Source: Porticoccus sp964395715
Lineage (GTDB): Bacteria > Pseudomonadota > Gammaproteobacteria > Pseudomonadales > Porticoccaceae
Length of the DNA: 64,000 nt
Direction of reading: 5' to 3'
NCBI GenBank assembly: GCA_964395715.1
Contig: CAYNAU010000001.1
Coordinates: forward strand, 310,001-374,000
Of the stretch, positions 16,098-25,252 are shown piece by piece. The stretch's first letter is position 1, and every line of letters begins with the position of its first letter. Made by a program: the position numbers and the translations under genes. The notes beneath the pieces were generated by a model that was given only the letters and a program-made list of their open reading frames with translations, searched no databases and had not been told where the DNA came from.

Positions 16098-17349
16098 CTT
16101 CTAGCAAACACTGCAGTGCGCCACGGTTGTTGTCAGCCACCTGCTTGGCTGCCGTGGCCATCGCCTCTGCCGACTCCGGAGAGTCCAGCAGACGCCTCAC
16201 TTCATCCGCCAACGCCTTTTCGTCAGCACAAACGGCCATGCCCCCGGCATCCTGCAACAAGCGCGAGGCTTCAGAAAAGTTAAACAGGTGTGGTCCGCTG
16301 ATTACCGGCTTTTGCCAGGCTGCCGGTTCAATCAGGTTATGCCCACCCACCGGCACCAGACTGCCGCCAACGAAGGCAATATCACAAGCCCCGAAGAACA
16401 GCAGCAACTCACCCATGGTGTCGCCGAGGAGGATTTGATCGCTTTCCCCAGGTATGTCACCAAGGCTGCGTTTCACTGTCCTGAAACCGAGTGATTCGCA
16501 CATTTGGGCAACACCCTGGAAACGTTCCGGGTGACGGGGCACCAATACCAGCAGCAACGACGGGAAAACCGTTAACAACTGAGCAAAAGCCCGCAGCACG
16601 ACTTCCTCTTCGCCGGAGTGGGTGCTGGCCACCAACCAGACAGGCCGGCCTTCACTGCCACGCCACTCCGCCCGCAACACCTCCGCCCGGTGCACCAGTG
16701 TTTCATCGATACTGAGATCAAACTTGATATTGCCCGTAATGGCCAGCTGCCCATCGGACAGGCCGAGGGACTGGAAGCGTGCACCATCATCCCGGTGCTG
16801 GGCGGCCACCCGGTTGACCTTCGCCAACATGGGCACGGTGAGAGCAGCAAATCTGCAATAGCCTTTAGCAGATTTTTCAGAAAGGCGAGCATTGGCAACG
16901 ACAACCGGGGTGCCATGCTGACGGCAATAATGAATCAGGTTTGGCCACAATTCCGTCTCCATAATCACCAGAAGTTGCGGACGCACACGCCGCAAAAATC
17001 GGTTCACCGCGCATGGCAGATCGTAGGGTGCATAGACGTGATAGACGCTGTCCCCAAACTCCGCGGCAACCCGCGCTGAACCCGTGGGCGTCATGGTGGT
17101 CACTGCCAATAGCGCATCCGGGTAACGCTGTTGCAAAGCTTTGATCATCGGAACGGCCGCCAGCGTTTCACCGACAGACACAGAATGCACCCAGATCACC
17201 TGGCGCGATGCCCCTATGGAGGGCACCCATCCCAGCCGCTCACCCCAGCGTTTTCTGTACGCCGGGGCACGGCGGCTACGCCACAGCAAGCGCAAGAAAA
17301 TAAATGGCGTTAACAGGTAAAAAAGCAGGGAATATGCAAGGCGAGCCAA
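16069..17349 (-). CDS. waaA: 3-deoxy-D-manno-octulosonic acid transferase (WaaA/KdtA)
   Basis: WaaA transfers Kdo from CMP-Kdo to lipid IVA at the inner membrane. The 426-residue product has the membrane anchor at residues 2-20, then RAPAYRKRWGERLGWV, HSVSVGETLAA (with the catalytic Glu) and METELWPNL. The C-terminal nucleotide-binding half has VPVGGHNLIEPAAWQKPVI. Start is TTG at 17349: GGAGAG lies just upstream, the N-terminus aligns with the family there, and there is no nearby ATG. The 3' end overlaps tolC tail to tail by 29 bases. The next genes on the other strand are the oxidoreductase pair. Confidence 0.96.
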   Translation of the reverse strand: MARLAYSLLFYLLTPFIFLRLLWRSRRAPAYRKRWGERLGWVPSIGASRQVIWVHSVSVGETLAAVPMIKALQQRYPDALLAVTTMTPTGSARVAAEFGDSVYHVYAPYDLPCAVNRFLRRVRPQLLVIMETELWPNLIHYCRQHGTPVVVANARLSEKSAKGYCRFAALTVPMLAKVNRVAAQHRDDGARFQSLGLSDGQLAITGNIKFDLSIDETLVHRAEVLRAEWRGSEGRPVWLVASTHSGEEEVVLRAFAQLLTVFPSLLLVLVPRHPERFQGVAQMCESLGFRTVKRSLGDIPGESDQILLGDTMGELLLFFGACDIAFVGGSLVPVGGHNLIEPAAWQKPVISGPHLFNFSEASRLLQDAGGMAVCADEKALADEVRRLLDSPESAEAMATAAKQVADNNRGALQCLLEVIEHQLSSH

Positions 17350-17497
17350 CGATCTCTCCAGCGAATTGCGGGGTGCAGGGTTTTGCCGAAAGCATAAAGA
17401 GAATGTGCGGGGTATACTAGCCCATCTATTGATAAGCCCCTTTTCTGTGGATTTATCATTTGTACTTCAGAATTTTTGCGGAGTTTATTTATTCTTC

Positions 17498-18721
17498 ATG
17501 GCACCCAGTGAACCCACGGAATACCTCCAATGTGATATTGCCATTATTGGTGGCGGCATCGCCGGCCTGTGGTTGCTGAACCGCCTGGTGAACGCCGGCT
17601 ACAATGCCCTGCTGTTTGAGCAGACGGCACTGGGCAGCGACCAGACTGTTGCCAGCCAGGGCATGATCCATGGCGGCATCAAATACACTCTGAGCGGCAC
17701 ATTAACCGGCGCCTCCGAAGCCATCGCCGACATGCCAGAACACTGGAAGGCCTGCCTGGCCGGTGAAGGTGATGTCGACCTCCGCGGCGCCGCCATTCTC
17801 AGCGACCACTTCTATCTTTGGTCCAGCAGCAGCGCGCTATCGCGCATGTCGACGTTTCTGGCCAGTAAAGCCACTCGCGGAAGGGTTAACAAGGTCGGCA
17901 AAAAAGACCGGCCTGAACTGTTCCAGCACCCGGATTTCAGTGGCAGTCTCTATCAATTAGTGGACCTGGTTCTGGATGTCCCCTCGGTGATCAAAGTACT
18001 GGCTGACAATTGCGCTGAACGCATTTATCAGATCGACTGGACAAAAGCCGCATGGCATCAAGAGCCCCCGCAAACCCTGGCCATTGATTTTCAAGATGGA
18101 GAACGGACATGGCGCCTGTCACCGGGACAGGTGGTGCTGACCGCCGGACAGGGTAACGAAGCCATTCTCAACACATTGCAGGTTAATTCGCCGGAAATGC
18201 AGAGAAGGCCGTTGCAGCAGGTGATGATCAAGCATCGCTACCCGCACCGCTTCTATGGCCATTGCCTGGGCGCCGAAACCACACCTCGCCTGACGATTTC
18301 CAGTCACCCCTGCGACGATGGCAGCCAGGTCTGGTATCTGGGCGGCAGTCTTGCCGAAAAAGGTGCCGGGCAAAGCGCTGCGGAAGTCATTGACGCGGCA
18401 AGGCGCGAGCTGAGTACCCTGATGCCCTGGGTTGATCTCACTGATGCCCTTTGGGCGACACTCTGCGTGGACCGGGCCGAACCCAAACAGCGCAATTTTG
18501 CTCGCCCGGACAAAGCTTTCGCCAGTCACACGGATGTCTACAACAACCTGATTGTGGCCTGGCCCACCAAGCTGACGCTATCTCCCAACCTTGCTGACGA
18601 AGTGATGGCGTTGCTTCCACCCCCAAACCCTGACCTCTCGAGCGATGGAATCACCCGCCTGGATTTTCTCGGCAGACCGCCGCTTGCACCCTCTCCCTGG
18701 GAGGTCGCCTTTGGAAACTGA
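17498..18721 (+). CDS. FAD-dependent oxidoreductase (DAO-like) of the waaA-hldE neighbourhood
   Basis: The 407-residue product opens with a dinucleotide-binding motif, CDIAIIGGGIAGLWLLNRL, as in D-amino-acid-oxidase-type flavoproteins. It continues with SQGMIHGGIKYTLSG, VVLTAGQGNEAIL and LWATLCVDRAEPKQRN. Substrate unknown. I start at the ATG at 17498; a GGAG lies 14 bases upstream, which is long, but the FAD motif begins only 16 residues in. A TATACT box at 17413-17418 could be the -10. The gene overlaps the next, an aldo/keto reductase, and the same pair lies between waaA and hldE in Pseudomonas, suggesting a joint redox role near LPS synthesis. Confidence 0.82.
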   Translation: MAPSEPTEYLQCDIAIIGGGIAGLWLLNRLVNAGYNALLFEQTALGSDQTVASQGMIHGGIKYTLSGTLTGASEAIADMPEHWKACLAGEGDVDLRGAAILSDHFYLWSSSSALSRMSTFLASKATRGRVNKVGKKDRPELFQHPDFSGSLYQLVDLVLDVPSVIKVLADNCAERIYQIDWTKAAWHQEPPQTLAIDFQDGERTWRLSPGQVVLTAGQGNEAILNTLQVNSPEMQRRPLQQVMIKHRYPHRFYGHCLGAETTPRLTISSHPCDDGSQVWYLGGSLAEKGAGQSAAEVIDAARRELSTLMPWVDLTDALWATLCVDRAEPKQRNFARPDKAFASHTDVYNNLIVAWPTKLTLSPNLADEVMALLPPPNPDLSSDGITRLDFLGRPPLAPSPWEVAFGN

Positions 18722-19514
18722 TCCTTTACCCATGCGCCCATTTGGCAGCACCGGCCTCGACATCAGCATTCTGGGATTGGGAACGGTGAAACTCGGTCGT
18801 GACCAGGGGGTGAAATATCCCGAGGGCTTTGTCATTCCCGACGACCGCCAGGCAGCAGCATTGCTGTCCTTTGCCAGAAGTTTGGGCATCAACCTGATCG
18901 ACACGGCACCGGCCTATGGTAATAGTGAACAACGGCTGGGTTCGCTGCTGAAAGGACAGCGGGATCAGTGGGTGATATGCAGCAAGGTGGGAGAGGAATT
19001 TGAAAATGGCCAGTCCCGGTTTGACTTCACCCCGGAGCACACCCGTTTCAGTATCGAACGCAGCCTGCAGCGCCTGAACACAGACGTTATCGACATGGTG
19101 CTGGTGCATTCTGATGGTAACGACGAAACCATTATCCGGAATTTTGGCACCCTCGACGCACTGGCAGCCCTCAAGGCAGAAGGTAAAATTCGTGCGTTCG
19201 GGATGTCCACCAAGACCGTTGCCGGCGGGTTGCTGGCGGCACAACAAGCCGATGGCGTGATGGTTACCTGGAACCTGCAATACGATGATGAGTTGCCGGT
19301 CATTGACTACTGCGCTGAGTACCACAAAGGCGTGTTGATCAAAAAAGCGCTGGCCAGTGGTCACGCAACACTGGCGGGGGAAGACCCGATACAGAAGACG
19401 TTTGATATGTTATTTGCTCACCATGGTGTCAGCAGTGCCATTATTGGCACAATCAATACTGAACACCTGGCCACGAATGCCCGCAAAGCTATTCGGGCTT
19501 CACGCGGGGTATAA
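18711..19514 (+). CDS. Aldo/keto reductase family protein
   Basis: A TIM-barrel oxidoreductase of about 267 residues. It shows the family signature RPFGSTGLDISILGLGTVKL, the catalytic region NLIDTAPAYGNSEQRLG (Asp and Tyr), CSKVGEEF (Lys) and DMVLVHSDGND (His). The C-terminal cofactor region is short, with SSAIIGTINTEHLA. The start is ambiguous: TTG 18711 has GGGAGG six bases upstream and overlaps the preceding stop, favouring coupling, while ATG 18732 fits the usual N-terminus but lacks a ribosome site. Substrate unknown; expected to act with the flavoprotein upstream. It converges on hldE with a gap of only 6 bases. Confidence 0.85.
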   Translation: METDPLPMRPFGSTGLDISILGLGTVKLGRDQGVKYPEGFVIPDDRQAAALLSFARSLGINLIDTAPAYGNSEQRLGSLLKGQRDQWVICSKVGEEFENGQSRFDFTPEHTRFSIERSLQRLNTDVIDMVLVHSDGNDETIIRNFGTLDALAALKAEGKIRAFGMSTKTVAGGLLAAQQADGVMVTWNLQYDDELPVIDYCAEYHKGVLIKKALASGHATLAGEDPIQKTFDMLFAHHGVSSAIIGTINTEHLATNARKAIRASRGV

Positions 19515-19520
19515 AAGCCG

Positions 19521-20945
19521 CTATTTGCTCTGTATCTTGTTGACGATGGCGGTCGTGGAGCAGTCATCCAGAAAGTCCAGCACGGCAATCTCACCCCCGT
19601 AGGCATCGACAATCTCCCAACCCACGACTTCACTGCGGCTGTAATCTCCCCCTTTCACCAGAACATCCGGACGGATTAATTCCAGCAGGCGCTCTGGAGT
19701 GTTGTCCTCAAAGGAGAGTACCCAATCAACCGCTTCCAGTCCCGCCAGAACCGCCATGCGGCGATCCACGGGATTAATGGGGCGGCCCTCACCCTTCAGA
19801 CGGGTTACTGAGGCATCAGAATTAATGGCTACCACCAACCGGTCACCCAGCTTGCGCGCCTGTTCCAGGTAGCCGACATGGCCAGCATGCAGAATATCAA
19901 AGCAGCCATTGGTAAACACAATCCGTTCGTTCTGGGCTCGAGCGTCAGCCACATCCACCATCAGCTGTTCTTCATTGACCACGCCGCGTTCCGAGCCCTG
20001 CTCCTGCTGAATGGCGCGGCGTAATTCAGGCATGCTCACCGTGGCAGTTCCCAATTTCCCGACCACAATGCCGGCCGCAATATTGGCCATGGCAACGGCC
20101 TCAGGCAGTGCTTCCCCCGCCGCCAAGGCTGCCGAAAGAACAGAAATTACCGTGTCCCCCGCACCGGTGACATCAAATACTTCCCGCGCCCGTGCCGGCA
20201 GGTGTAGTTCTCGCAGTCCCTTCCGCAAAAGGGTCATGCCATGCTCACTGCGGGTAATCAGCAACGCTTCTATATCCAGCGTTTCCAGTAATTGCGCTCC
20301 TTTTTCCACTAACGCCTGTTCGTTAGCGCAGTGCCCAACCACCATTTCGAATTCACCAAGATTCGGCGTCAGCAATGTGGCACCACGATAGCGTTCAAAA
20401 TCATTTCCTTTCGGGTCAACCAACACCGGCACCCCTACGGCACGGGCCTCGGCGATTAACGGTTGCGGATTTGCCAGTGCGCCCTTCGCATAGTCTGATA
20501 GCACCAACGCACCAATACCGTCGAGCAGTGCAGCCACTTTTTTCGGCAACTGATCGCAGTCAGCCGCGTCAAAACTTTCCTCAAAGTCCAGGCGCAGCAA
20601 TTGCTGATGACGGCTGATAATACGAAGCTTGGTGATGGTCGGTTTTGAATCTGACACCTGAAAGTCGGCATAAATACCCGCCGAATCAAGGCGGGTTCTC
20701 AGAGAATCGGCGGCTTCGTCACGTCCGACCACAGACACCAGTGAAGCCCCCGCTCCGAGGGATGCAATATTCAGAGCAACGTTGCCCGCACCACCGATGC
20801 GATCCTCACTCTGACCAACCTTGACCACAGGCACCGGTGCCTCCGGCGAAATTCTGGAAGTTGCACCATGCCAATAACGATCCAGCATCAGGTCGCCAAC
20901 GACCAGTACCTGTGCCTTATCAAAACGGGGAACCGTCAGCTTCAT
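19521..20945 (-). CDS. hldE: Bifunctional heptose 7-phosphate kinase / heptose 1-phosphate adenylyltransferase HldE
   Basis: HldE makes ADP-D-glycero-beta-D-manno-heptose, the inner-core heptose donor, in two steps. The N-terminal ribokinase-like domain (about 1-315) has GGAGNVALNIASLGAGASL and the phosphate/anion-hole motif DVTGAGDTVISVLSAAL. The C-terminal cytidylyltransferase-like domain has FTNGCFDILHAGHVGYLEQA and SVTRLKGEGRPINP. At 474 residues it is the normal fused form. I use the ATG at 20945 rather than the TTG one codon earlier. It is divergent from the kinase-like gene at 21028. Confidence 0.97.
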   Translation of the reverse strand: MKLTVPRFDKAQVLVVGDLMLDRYWHGATSRISPEAPVPVVKVGQSEDRIGGAGNVALNIASLGAGASLVSVVGRDEAADSLRTRLDSAGIYADFQVSDSKPTITKLRIISRHQQLLRLDFEESFDAADCDQLPKKVAALLDGIGALVLSDYAKGALANPQPLIAEARAVGVPVLVDPKGNDFERYRGATLLTPNLGEFEMVVGHCANEQALVEKGAQLLETLDIEALLITRSEHGMTLLRKGLRELHLPARAREVFDVTGAGDTVISVLSAALAAGEALPEAVAMANIAAGIVVGKLGTATVSMPELRRAIQQEQGSERGVVNEEQLMVDVADARAQNERIVFTNGCFDILHAGHVGYLEQARKLGDRLVVAINSDASVTRLKGEGRPINPVDRRMAVLAGLEAVDWVLSFEDNTPERLLELIRPDVLVKGGDYSRSEVVGWEIVDAYGGEIAVLDFLDDCSTTAIVNKIQSK

Positions 20946-20995
20946 CAAAACTGTCCTGTAAAAAACTGCGGGTATCTTACCATAGGGGGCACCTT

Positions 20996-21001
20996 TATAA
21001 T
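20996..21001 (+). promoter_or_regulatory. Perfect -10 box upstream of the kinase-like gene
   Basis: TATAAT lies 27 bases before the ATG at 21028 and would give a leader of about 20 bases containing the GGGA ribosome site. A matching -35 at 17 bases (TATCTT) is poor, so activation or an alternative spacing may be involved. Confidence 0.45.
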
Positions 21002-21027
21002 GCCGCCATGAACGGGATCAGAACATC

Positions 21028-21657
21028 ATGAAAAAGCTCTCCAGAGACGACTATAACGCCCTTCGCGAGGGAGCCACTGTGATCGAGGCTGATCGTTATG
21101 GCGACAAGGTATTGCTGCTCTCGGACGGGACCTACCTCAAACTGTTCCGCGTGAAACGGTTATTTTCATCAGCCGTCTTTTATCCATACTCAAAACGTTT
21201 TGTAAAAAACGTCAAGAAACTGGTGAACAAAGGCATACCCACGGTAACCGTCATTGAGTCGTATCGCATCCCCTCCATCAGACGTACAGCTGTACACTAT
21301 TACCCGTTGACGGGGAAAACCCTGAGAAAGCTGGGCACTATGGATCTGATCACCACTGGCAAGCTGGGGAAATTTATACGGGAATTACATGACAAGGGGA
21401 TTTATTTCAGGTCACTCCACATGGGCAACATCGTGATCTCGCAGGAGAATCGACTAGGCTTGATCGATGTATCTGATATGAAGGTATACAAACAATCATT
21501 GTCCGAGGAATTGCGGCTCAGAAATTTTCTTCACCTTGCCCGCTATACTGAAGATACCAATTACTTAAAGACACATTTACAAAGTTTTATCCAAGCATAT
21601 CTTAAACCGCAAGATAACGAGGAACTTGAGAAAAAAATACTTAGAACACTATTTTAG
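21028..21657 (+). CDS. LPS kinase-like protein ('toluene tolerance' type), probable catalytic residue change
   Basis: A 209-residue kinase-fold protein like the one next to msbA and waaL in Pseudomonas. The P-loop-like strand reads VIEADRYGDKVLLLSDGTYLK with a candidate Lys. The catalytic-loop region is GIYFRSLHMGNIVIS, where the usual HGDLHxGN pattern is changed so that Ser stands in place of the catalytic Asp. The metal-binding Asp is likely the one in LGLIDVSDMKVY. It may be an atypical kinase or a pseudokinase. It is divergent from hldE and convergent with waaL. No msbA lies between hldE and this gene. Confidence 0.7.
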   Translation: MKKLSRDDYNALREGATVIEADRYGDKVLLLSDGTYLKLFRVKRLFSSAVFYPYSKRFVKNVKKLVNKGIPTVTVIESYRIPSIRRTAVHYYPLTGKTLRKLGTMDLITTGKLGKFIRELHDKGIYFRSLHMGNIVISQENRLGLIDVSDMKVYKQSLSEELRLRNFLHLARYTEDTNYLKTHLQSFIQAYLKPQDNEELEKKILRTLF

Positions 21658-21691
21658 TCTCAATTATTTCTCAGCCAAGAAGATACACGAA

Positions 21692-22918
21692 TCACGTAAT
21701 ATTTTTCTGCGCCCAATCAAGTTTAGCCCGATTCACCAGCCCTACAACTAGAGCCAATGGAAACCAGAAAATCGTCCAAAATAATCCAGGGCGCGTAATT
21801 ACATGCTGAATTTCTACCTGCATAGCCACCAGAATATAAATAACCAGGGAAAAACTGACTAAAACCCATTTAGCTTGCCTATGTTTCCAGACGGCAACAA
21901 AGACTGTACATAACATTGCCACAAAGAAAAAAAGCCCAGCCAAACCTTGTTCAAACATAACCTGTAAAAAGAAATTGTGCGCATGCGCATAGTGCTTTTC
22001 GGGCCAAAAAGAATGATCAAAACCGTGCCCAATAAAAGGTCGATCCATAAATTCTTCTAAAGTCCAGAGCCATATAATTGGGCGCCCAGAAAGTTGTATC
22101 TTGGTCAACTCAACCACAATTTCATCGTAAAAGACCACAGCCATAACGCCACAGGCAACACCAAAGGCAATACCCAAGGTAAAGATAGCGCGGTGTCGAT
22201 AGACCAACATCAGATATGCCACAGCTACAACGCTGGCGACCCATGATGTTCTCGAAAATGTTTGAAAGATATAGGGAAGCATGGCAAGAATGGCTGCCAA
22301 CAAGAGTATGTTTTGTAATTTAGACTCTTCCCTCAACCCCAGTAAAACAACTGTTAATACTGCAAAAAAACCAAAGTAGATCCCCGCAATAACCGGGTAT
22401 CCGAGATCTATCCATTCTCTATATCCCATGCTATAAATTCTGAATGTCCGCCAACCCAACGACTCATCCAGCACAAGCAATTGATAGCCCAGAGAAAGGG
22501 CTGCTCCCAATGCTGATACATAACAAAGAAAAATCAGAAATATTTTTATCTGGCCCCATTTTGCCACTGTAACAAGATAAATAACGGCAAGGATGTAAAG
22601 CATAATCACGATGCTTTTACGTAACACATACGCGACCGATTCTGCAGTATCGCCCCATGCGGCTGACAAAGAGCAGAAGAGAAGAAAAAGCCCCGCTGAG
22701 ACCAAAAAAAACATGGCCTCTGAGCTCAAAAAATTTATTCTTCTCAACCCAGAGGCCAGCACTAGAATGAGCGATGGAAGAATTAATAACAAATAGACAT
22801 GAACACCATTGGCACTGCTAGAGCTGTAAAAAACCTTACCCGTCAATTGGATAAAGAGCCCCACAGACATGATCCAAAAGAGCGCGCTAAACAGCTTATC
22901 GTCAAGAATGTTTCTCAT
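21692..22918 (-). CDS. waaL: O-antigen ligase family protein (WaaL-like)
   Basis: A 408-residue polytopic protein with about ten to twelve hydrophobic segments (for example VYLLLILPSLILVLASGLRR and LFFFVAMLCTVFVAVW). The large periplasmic loop near residues 270-310 contains GRPIIWLWTLEEFMDRPFIG and HGFDHSFWPEKHYAHAHNFF. The conserved Arg and the H-x-H-N-x-x-L/F motif are typical of WaaL ligases that transfer undecaprenyl-linked polysaccharide to lipid A-core. Wzy polymerases share the fold, but the location next to core genes favours ligase. It is the most downstream gene of the minus-strand LPS run and is AT-richer than its flanks. Confidence 0.82.
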   Translation of the reverse strand: MRNILDDKLFSALFWIMSVGLFIQLTGKVFYSSSSANGVHVYLLLILPSLILVLASGLRRINFLSSEAMFFLVSAGLFLLFCSLSAAWGDTAESVAYVLRKSIVIMLYILAVIYLVTVAKWGQIKIFLIFLCYVSALGAALSLGYQLLVLDESLGWRTFRIYSMGYREWIDLGYPVIAGIYFGFFAVLTVVLLGLREESKLQNILLLAAILAMLPYIFQTFSRTSWVASVVAVAYLMLVYRHRAIFTLGIAFGVACGVMAVVFYDEIVVELTKIQLSGRPIIWLWTLEEFMDRPFIGHGFDHSFWPEKHYAHAHNFFLQVMFEQGLAGLFFFVAMLCTVFVAVWKHRQAKWVLVSFSLVIYILVAMQVEIQHVITRPGLFWTIFWFPLALVVGLVNRAKLDWAQKNIT

Positions 22919-22963
22919 ATGGGTATTTCTATAGTTTTTGTATAACGACGAGTGCAGACTCTC

Positions 22964-24031
22964 TTAGCTACTCGACAACTCTGAATAGATCTCCAGGTAA
23001 CCCCTGACAAAATCATCATGGCGTGCTTTCAGGTCGCAACGCCCTATTGGAGGAGGCCTTCTCGCTATCAACTCGGCACAATTATCATAATCATCAACAT
23101 GAAAAAAATACGCCTCACCACCTAAAATCTCTTCATGAGCAGGAATTCGGCTACAGACAACGGGCAAGCCCGCAGCATGGGCTTCTAACAGCGACAGACC
23201 AAAGCCTTCCTCGAGAGAAGCTGAAATAAAAAGATCGAAGGCTTTTAAATATTGATGCCCTGAACTAACCCAGCCCAGCCAGAATACATTTCTTTCAATC
23301 TTTAACGACGCCACAAGCTGGCGCAATTGTTCACGTTCCGGGCCATCTCCCATGACAGCCAGATAATGTCCTTCATCCGCGCTTTTAGCAAAAGCCCGAA
23401 TGGCAAATTCAGCATTTTTTTTGCGGGTTAAGCGCGAAGCTACAACCGAGATATACCCACATTCTGGTAATCCGAGTAACTTTCGCGCCTCATCACGAGT
23501 ATACAATTTACGATCAAACTCTGGCGTTAAGGTGTTTGATACCGACCGCAACATATCTTTTAGCTGCGGATACTGACAAGTTATTTGATCGGCCAATTGC
23601 CGTGATACGGCAACCAAGCGTATTCTTCGAGAGTACTTTCGTAGTTTCTCGATGTCGGAATCGCGGAGTCTGGTTAAACCATGAATCACAACCATTAGCT
23701 TGAGATCTTTCAGCTGCTCTAATACTGGAAAAAAAGGCCTCATTACCCCGGGGCCATCGCAAATAACAACATCAATAGAGCTATCCGTTACCAAGTTAAC
23801 GAGCTTTTTGGTTAATGGACTTGGCAGGTATCGCCAAACACCTTTTTTTCGAGCAACCTTTGGGGTTGCTAAACCATGAATGTTGTTAGAAGAGCTTCCA
23901 ACTGCATCACACATAAGAAATTGTTCTATGACAGGAACACCCTGCTCTGCGAATAATTTCGTGATCAAATGATGAACAAGCTGCGTCGAATGATGAGAAT
24001 AATCAGCGCTGTAGATAATGTTCGCTATCAT
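22964..24031 (-). CDS. Glycosyltransferase family 4 (GT-B fold)
   Basis: A 355-residue GT-B glycosyltransferase. The C-terminal donor domain carries VVASRLTRKKNAEFAIRAFA, VMGDGPEREQLRQL and the EX7E motif in EEGFGLSLLEAHAAGLPVV. The N-terminal acceptor domain starts MIANIIYSADYSHHSTQLVH. The sugar and linkage cannot be told from sequence. It lies 45 bases upstream of waaL, so it probably acts on the outer core or O-chain. A 266-base non-coding gap precedes it and could hold its own promoter. Confidence 0.88.
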   Translation of the reverse strand: MIANIIYSADYSHHSTQLVHHLITKLFAEQGVPVIEQFLMCDAVGSSSNNIHGLATPKVARKKGVWRYLPSPLTKKLVNLVTDSSIDVVICDGPGVMRPFFPVLEQLKDLKLMVVIHGLTRLRDSDIEKLRKYSRRIRLVAVSRQLADQITCQYPQLKDMLRSVSNTLTPEFDRKLYTRDEARKLLGLPECGYISVVASRLTRKKNAEFAIRAFAKSADEGHYLAVMGDGPEREQLRQLVASLKIERNVFWLGWVSSGHQYLKAFDLFISASLEEGFGLSLLEAHAAGLPVVCSRIPAHEEILGGEAYFFHVDDYDNCAELIARRPPPIGRCDLKARHDDFVRGYLEIYSELSSS

Positions 24032-24297
24032 GAAGTTCCTTTTTGATAAAACAGATAGCCCTTATTTGGCACACCCGCACCCGATATTCATAAGTTACAA
24101 GCCAACCTCTATCGAAATATTTTGAAATGAACCCTCGCATCGGTTTTTACCTTAAGAACCAAGCTTGCTGATCATTGAATGAGTGCGGCCATTCTACATA
24201 CCCGCCTCCATCGTTTTCTACTGTAAAAAATCAAAGTAGCCACATACGTCTCAAAGTTATCTCTTGCCATCATAATCTATTGCCGACTAGAGACTGA
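24032..24297 (-). other. AT-rich intergenic gap with a possible frameshifted short ORF
   Basis: This 266-base gap is the largest in the LPS run. On the minus strand an ATG at 24273 opens a frame that would read about 41 codons to a TAA at 24147 if one base of a six-T run (24225-24230) is skipped. The later part would read VENDGGGYVEWPHSFNDQ. As sequenced the frame is broken, so this is either a decayed gene remnant or chance. No clear terminator was found. Confidence 0.3.
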
Positions 24298-25251
24298 TCA
24301 TTCCAGAACGTAGCGTTTAAACCCCCACTGTTTTCGTTCGATTTTTTTTCTTAGAGGTCTTTGAACTGCCTCTGCAACTTGCTCACCCAGAACCTCCCAG
24401 GAAAAATTGTTCTCAACAAGCCGCTGCCCATTCGAAGCAATACTTTCCACGAGGCCCGGCTTGTCTCTCAACACCCGAAGTTTTTCCTTTAACTCCTCAA
24501 GGGACCGATAAAGCACCACATTTTCCATATCCCGAAAACCCAGCGCCCTGTTTTCCTCATCGCCCTGACTCCAGGTAAGCAGCATGCACCCACAGGCCAT
24601 CGCCTCAAAATTCTTGATCATGTACTCACCGAACCCCACATCGGCGCCGACAAAAATACGGATACGATTGAGCATTTCTAAATACTCATCACCCGATTTG
24701 GTGCGGGTGACCACCATGTTCTCCTGGTTGGCAAGCGCTTCAAGCAACGCACGGCGCTGACTGTACATTTCATGCCCAAGGCTACCCAGAAAGCCAAGCT
24801 CGATATCACGTTTAAGGCCGCGGTTAGCCAGTAGTTCCTGGTCATATCCCTTAGGCACAAAAACGGCATCAACACCCTCATCAGATAATTTTTTACATAC
24901 CTGATAACCGGAGCAAATAACACGCGTCCAGGGCAACTTTCTGTAATGCCGGGAGAACTTTCCCTGGTACTTTCCCGGAATAAAGTTCTGATAAGCATCG
25001 TGCTCGAGAATCACCAGGTTAGGCAGGCTACGGATAAACCTGATCTGCTTTATTTCCTTTTTAAAGCGCAGAAAAAAGATTACGCGGTCATAGGAGTTGA
25101 CATCGATACTATTAAAATATTTTTTTAGGTTGGACTGTTCAGATGACGTCAGCCAGCGCAATTCACAGCTCCCGAGATGGCGACAAATAGAGTCGTAAAA
25201 GCGATCGAGGATGACCCGTTGTTCCTTTTGAACCAGAAACAGCACCTTCAT
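24298..25251 (-). CDS. Glycosyltransferase (GT1/CgeB-like, C-terminal glycosyl transferase domain)
   Basis: A 317-residue protein whose first half (MKVLFLVQKEQRVILDRFYD) is a Rossmann-type acceptor domain. Its second half has IELGFLGSLGHEMYSQRRAL, then GADVGFGEYMIKNFEAMACG and WSQGDEENRALGF, the pattern of spore-protein CgeB-like and related GT-B transferases. The Glu in the KNFEAMACG segment corresponds to the donor-ribose-binding position. The specific sugar is unknown. Its ATG is one base after the stop of the upstream GT4 gene, so the two are co-translated. Base composition is AT-rich. Confidence 0.8.
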   Translation of the reverse strand: MKVLFLVQKEQRVILDRFYDSICRHLGSCELRWLTSSEQSNLKKYFNSIDVNSYDRVIFFLRFKKEIKQIRFIRSLPNLVILEHDAYQNFIPGKYQGKFSRHYRKLPWTRVICSGYQVCKKLSDEGVDAVFVPKGYDQELLANRGLKRDIELGFLGSLGHEMYSQRRALLEALANQENMVVTRTKSGDEYLEMLNRIRIFVGADVGFGEYMIKNFEAMACGCMLLTWSQGDEENRALGFRDMENVVLYRSLEELKEKLRVLRDKPGLVESIASNGQRLVENNFSWEVLGEQVAEAVQRPLRKKIERKQWGFKRYVLE

Positions 25252-25252
25252 C

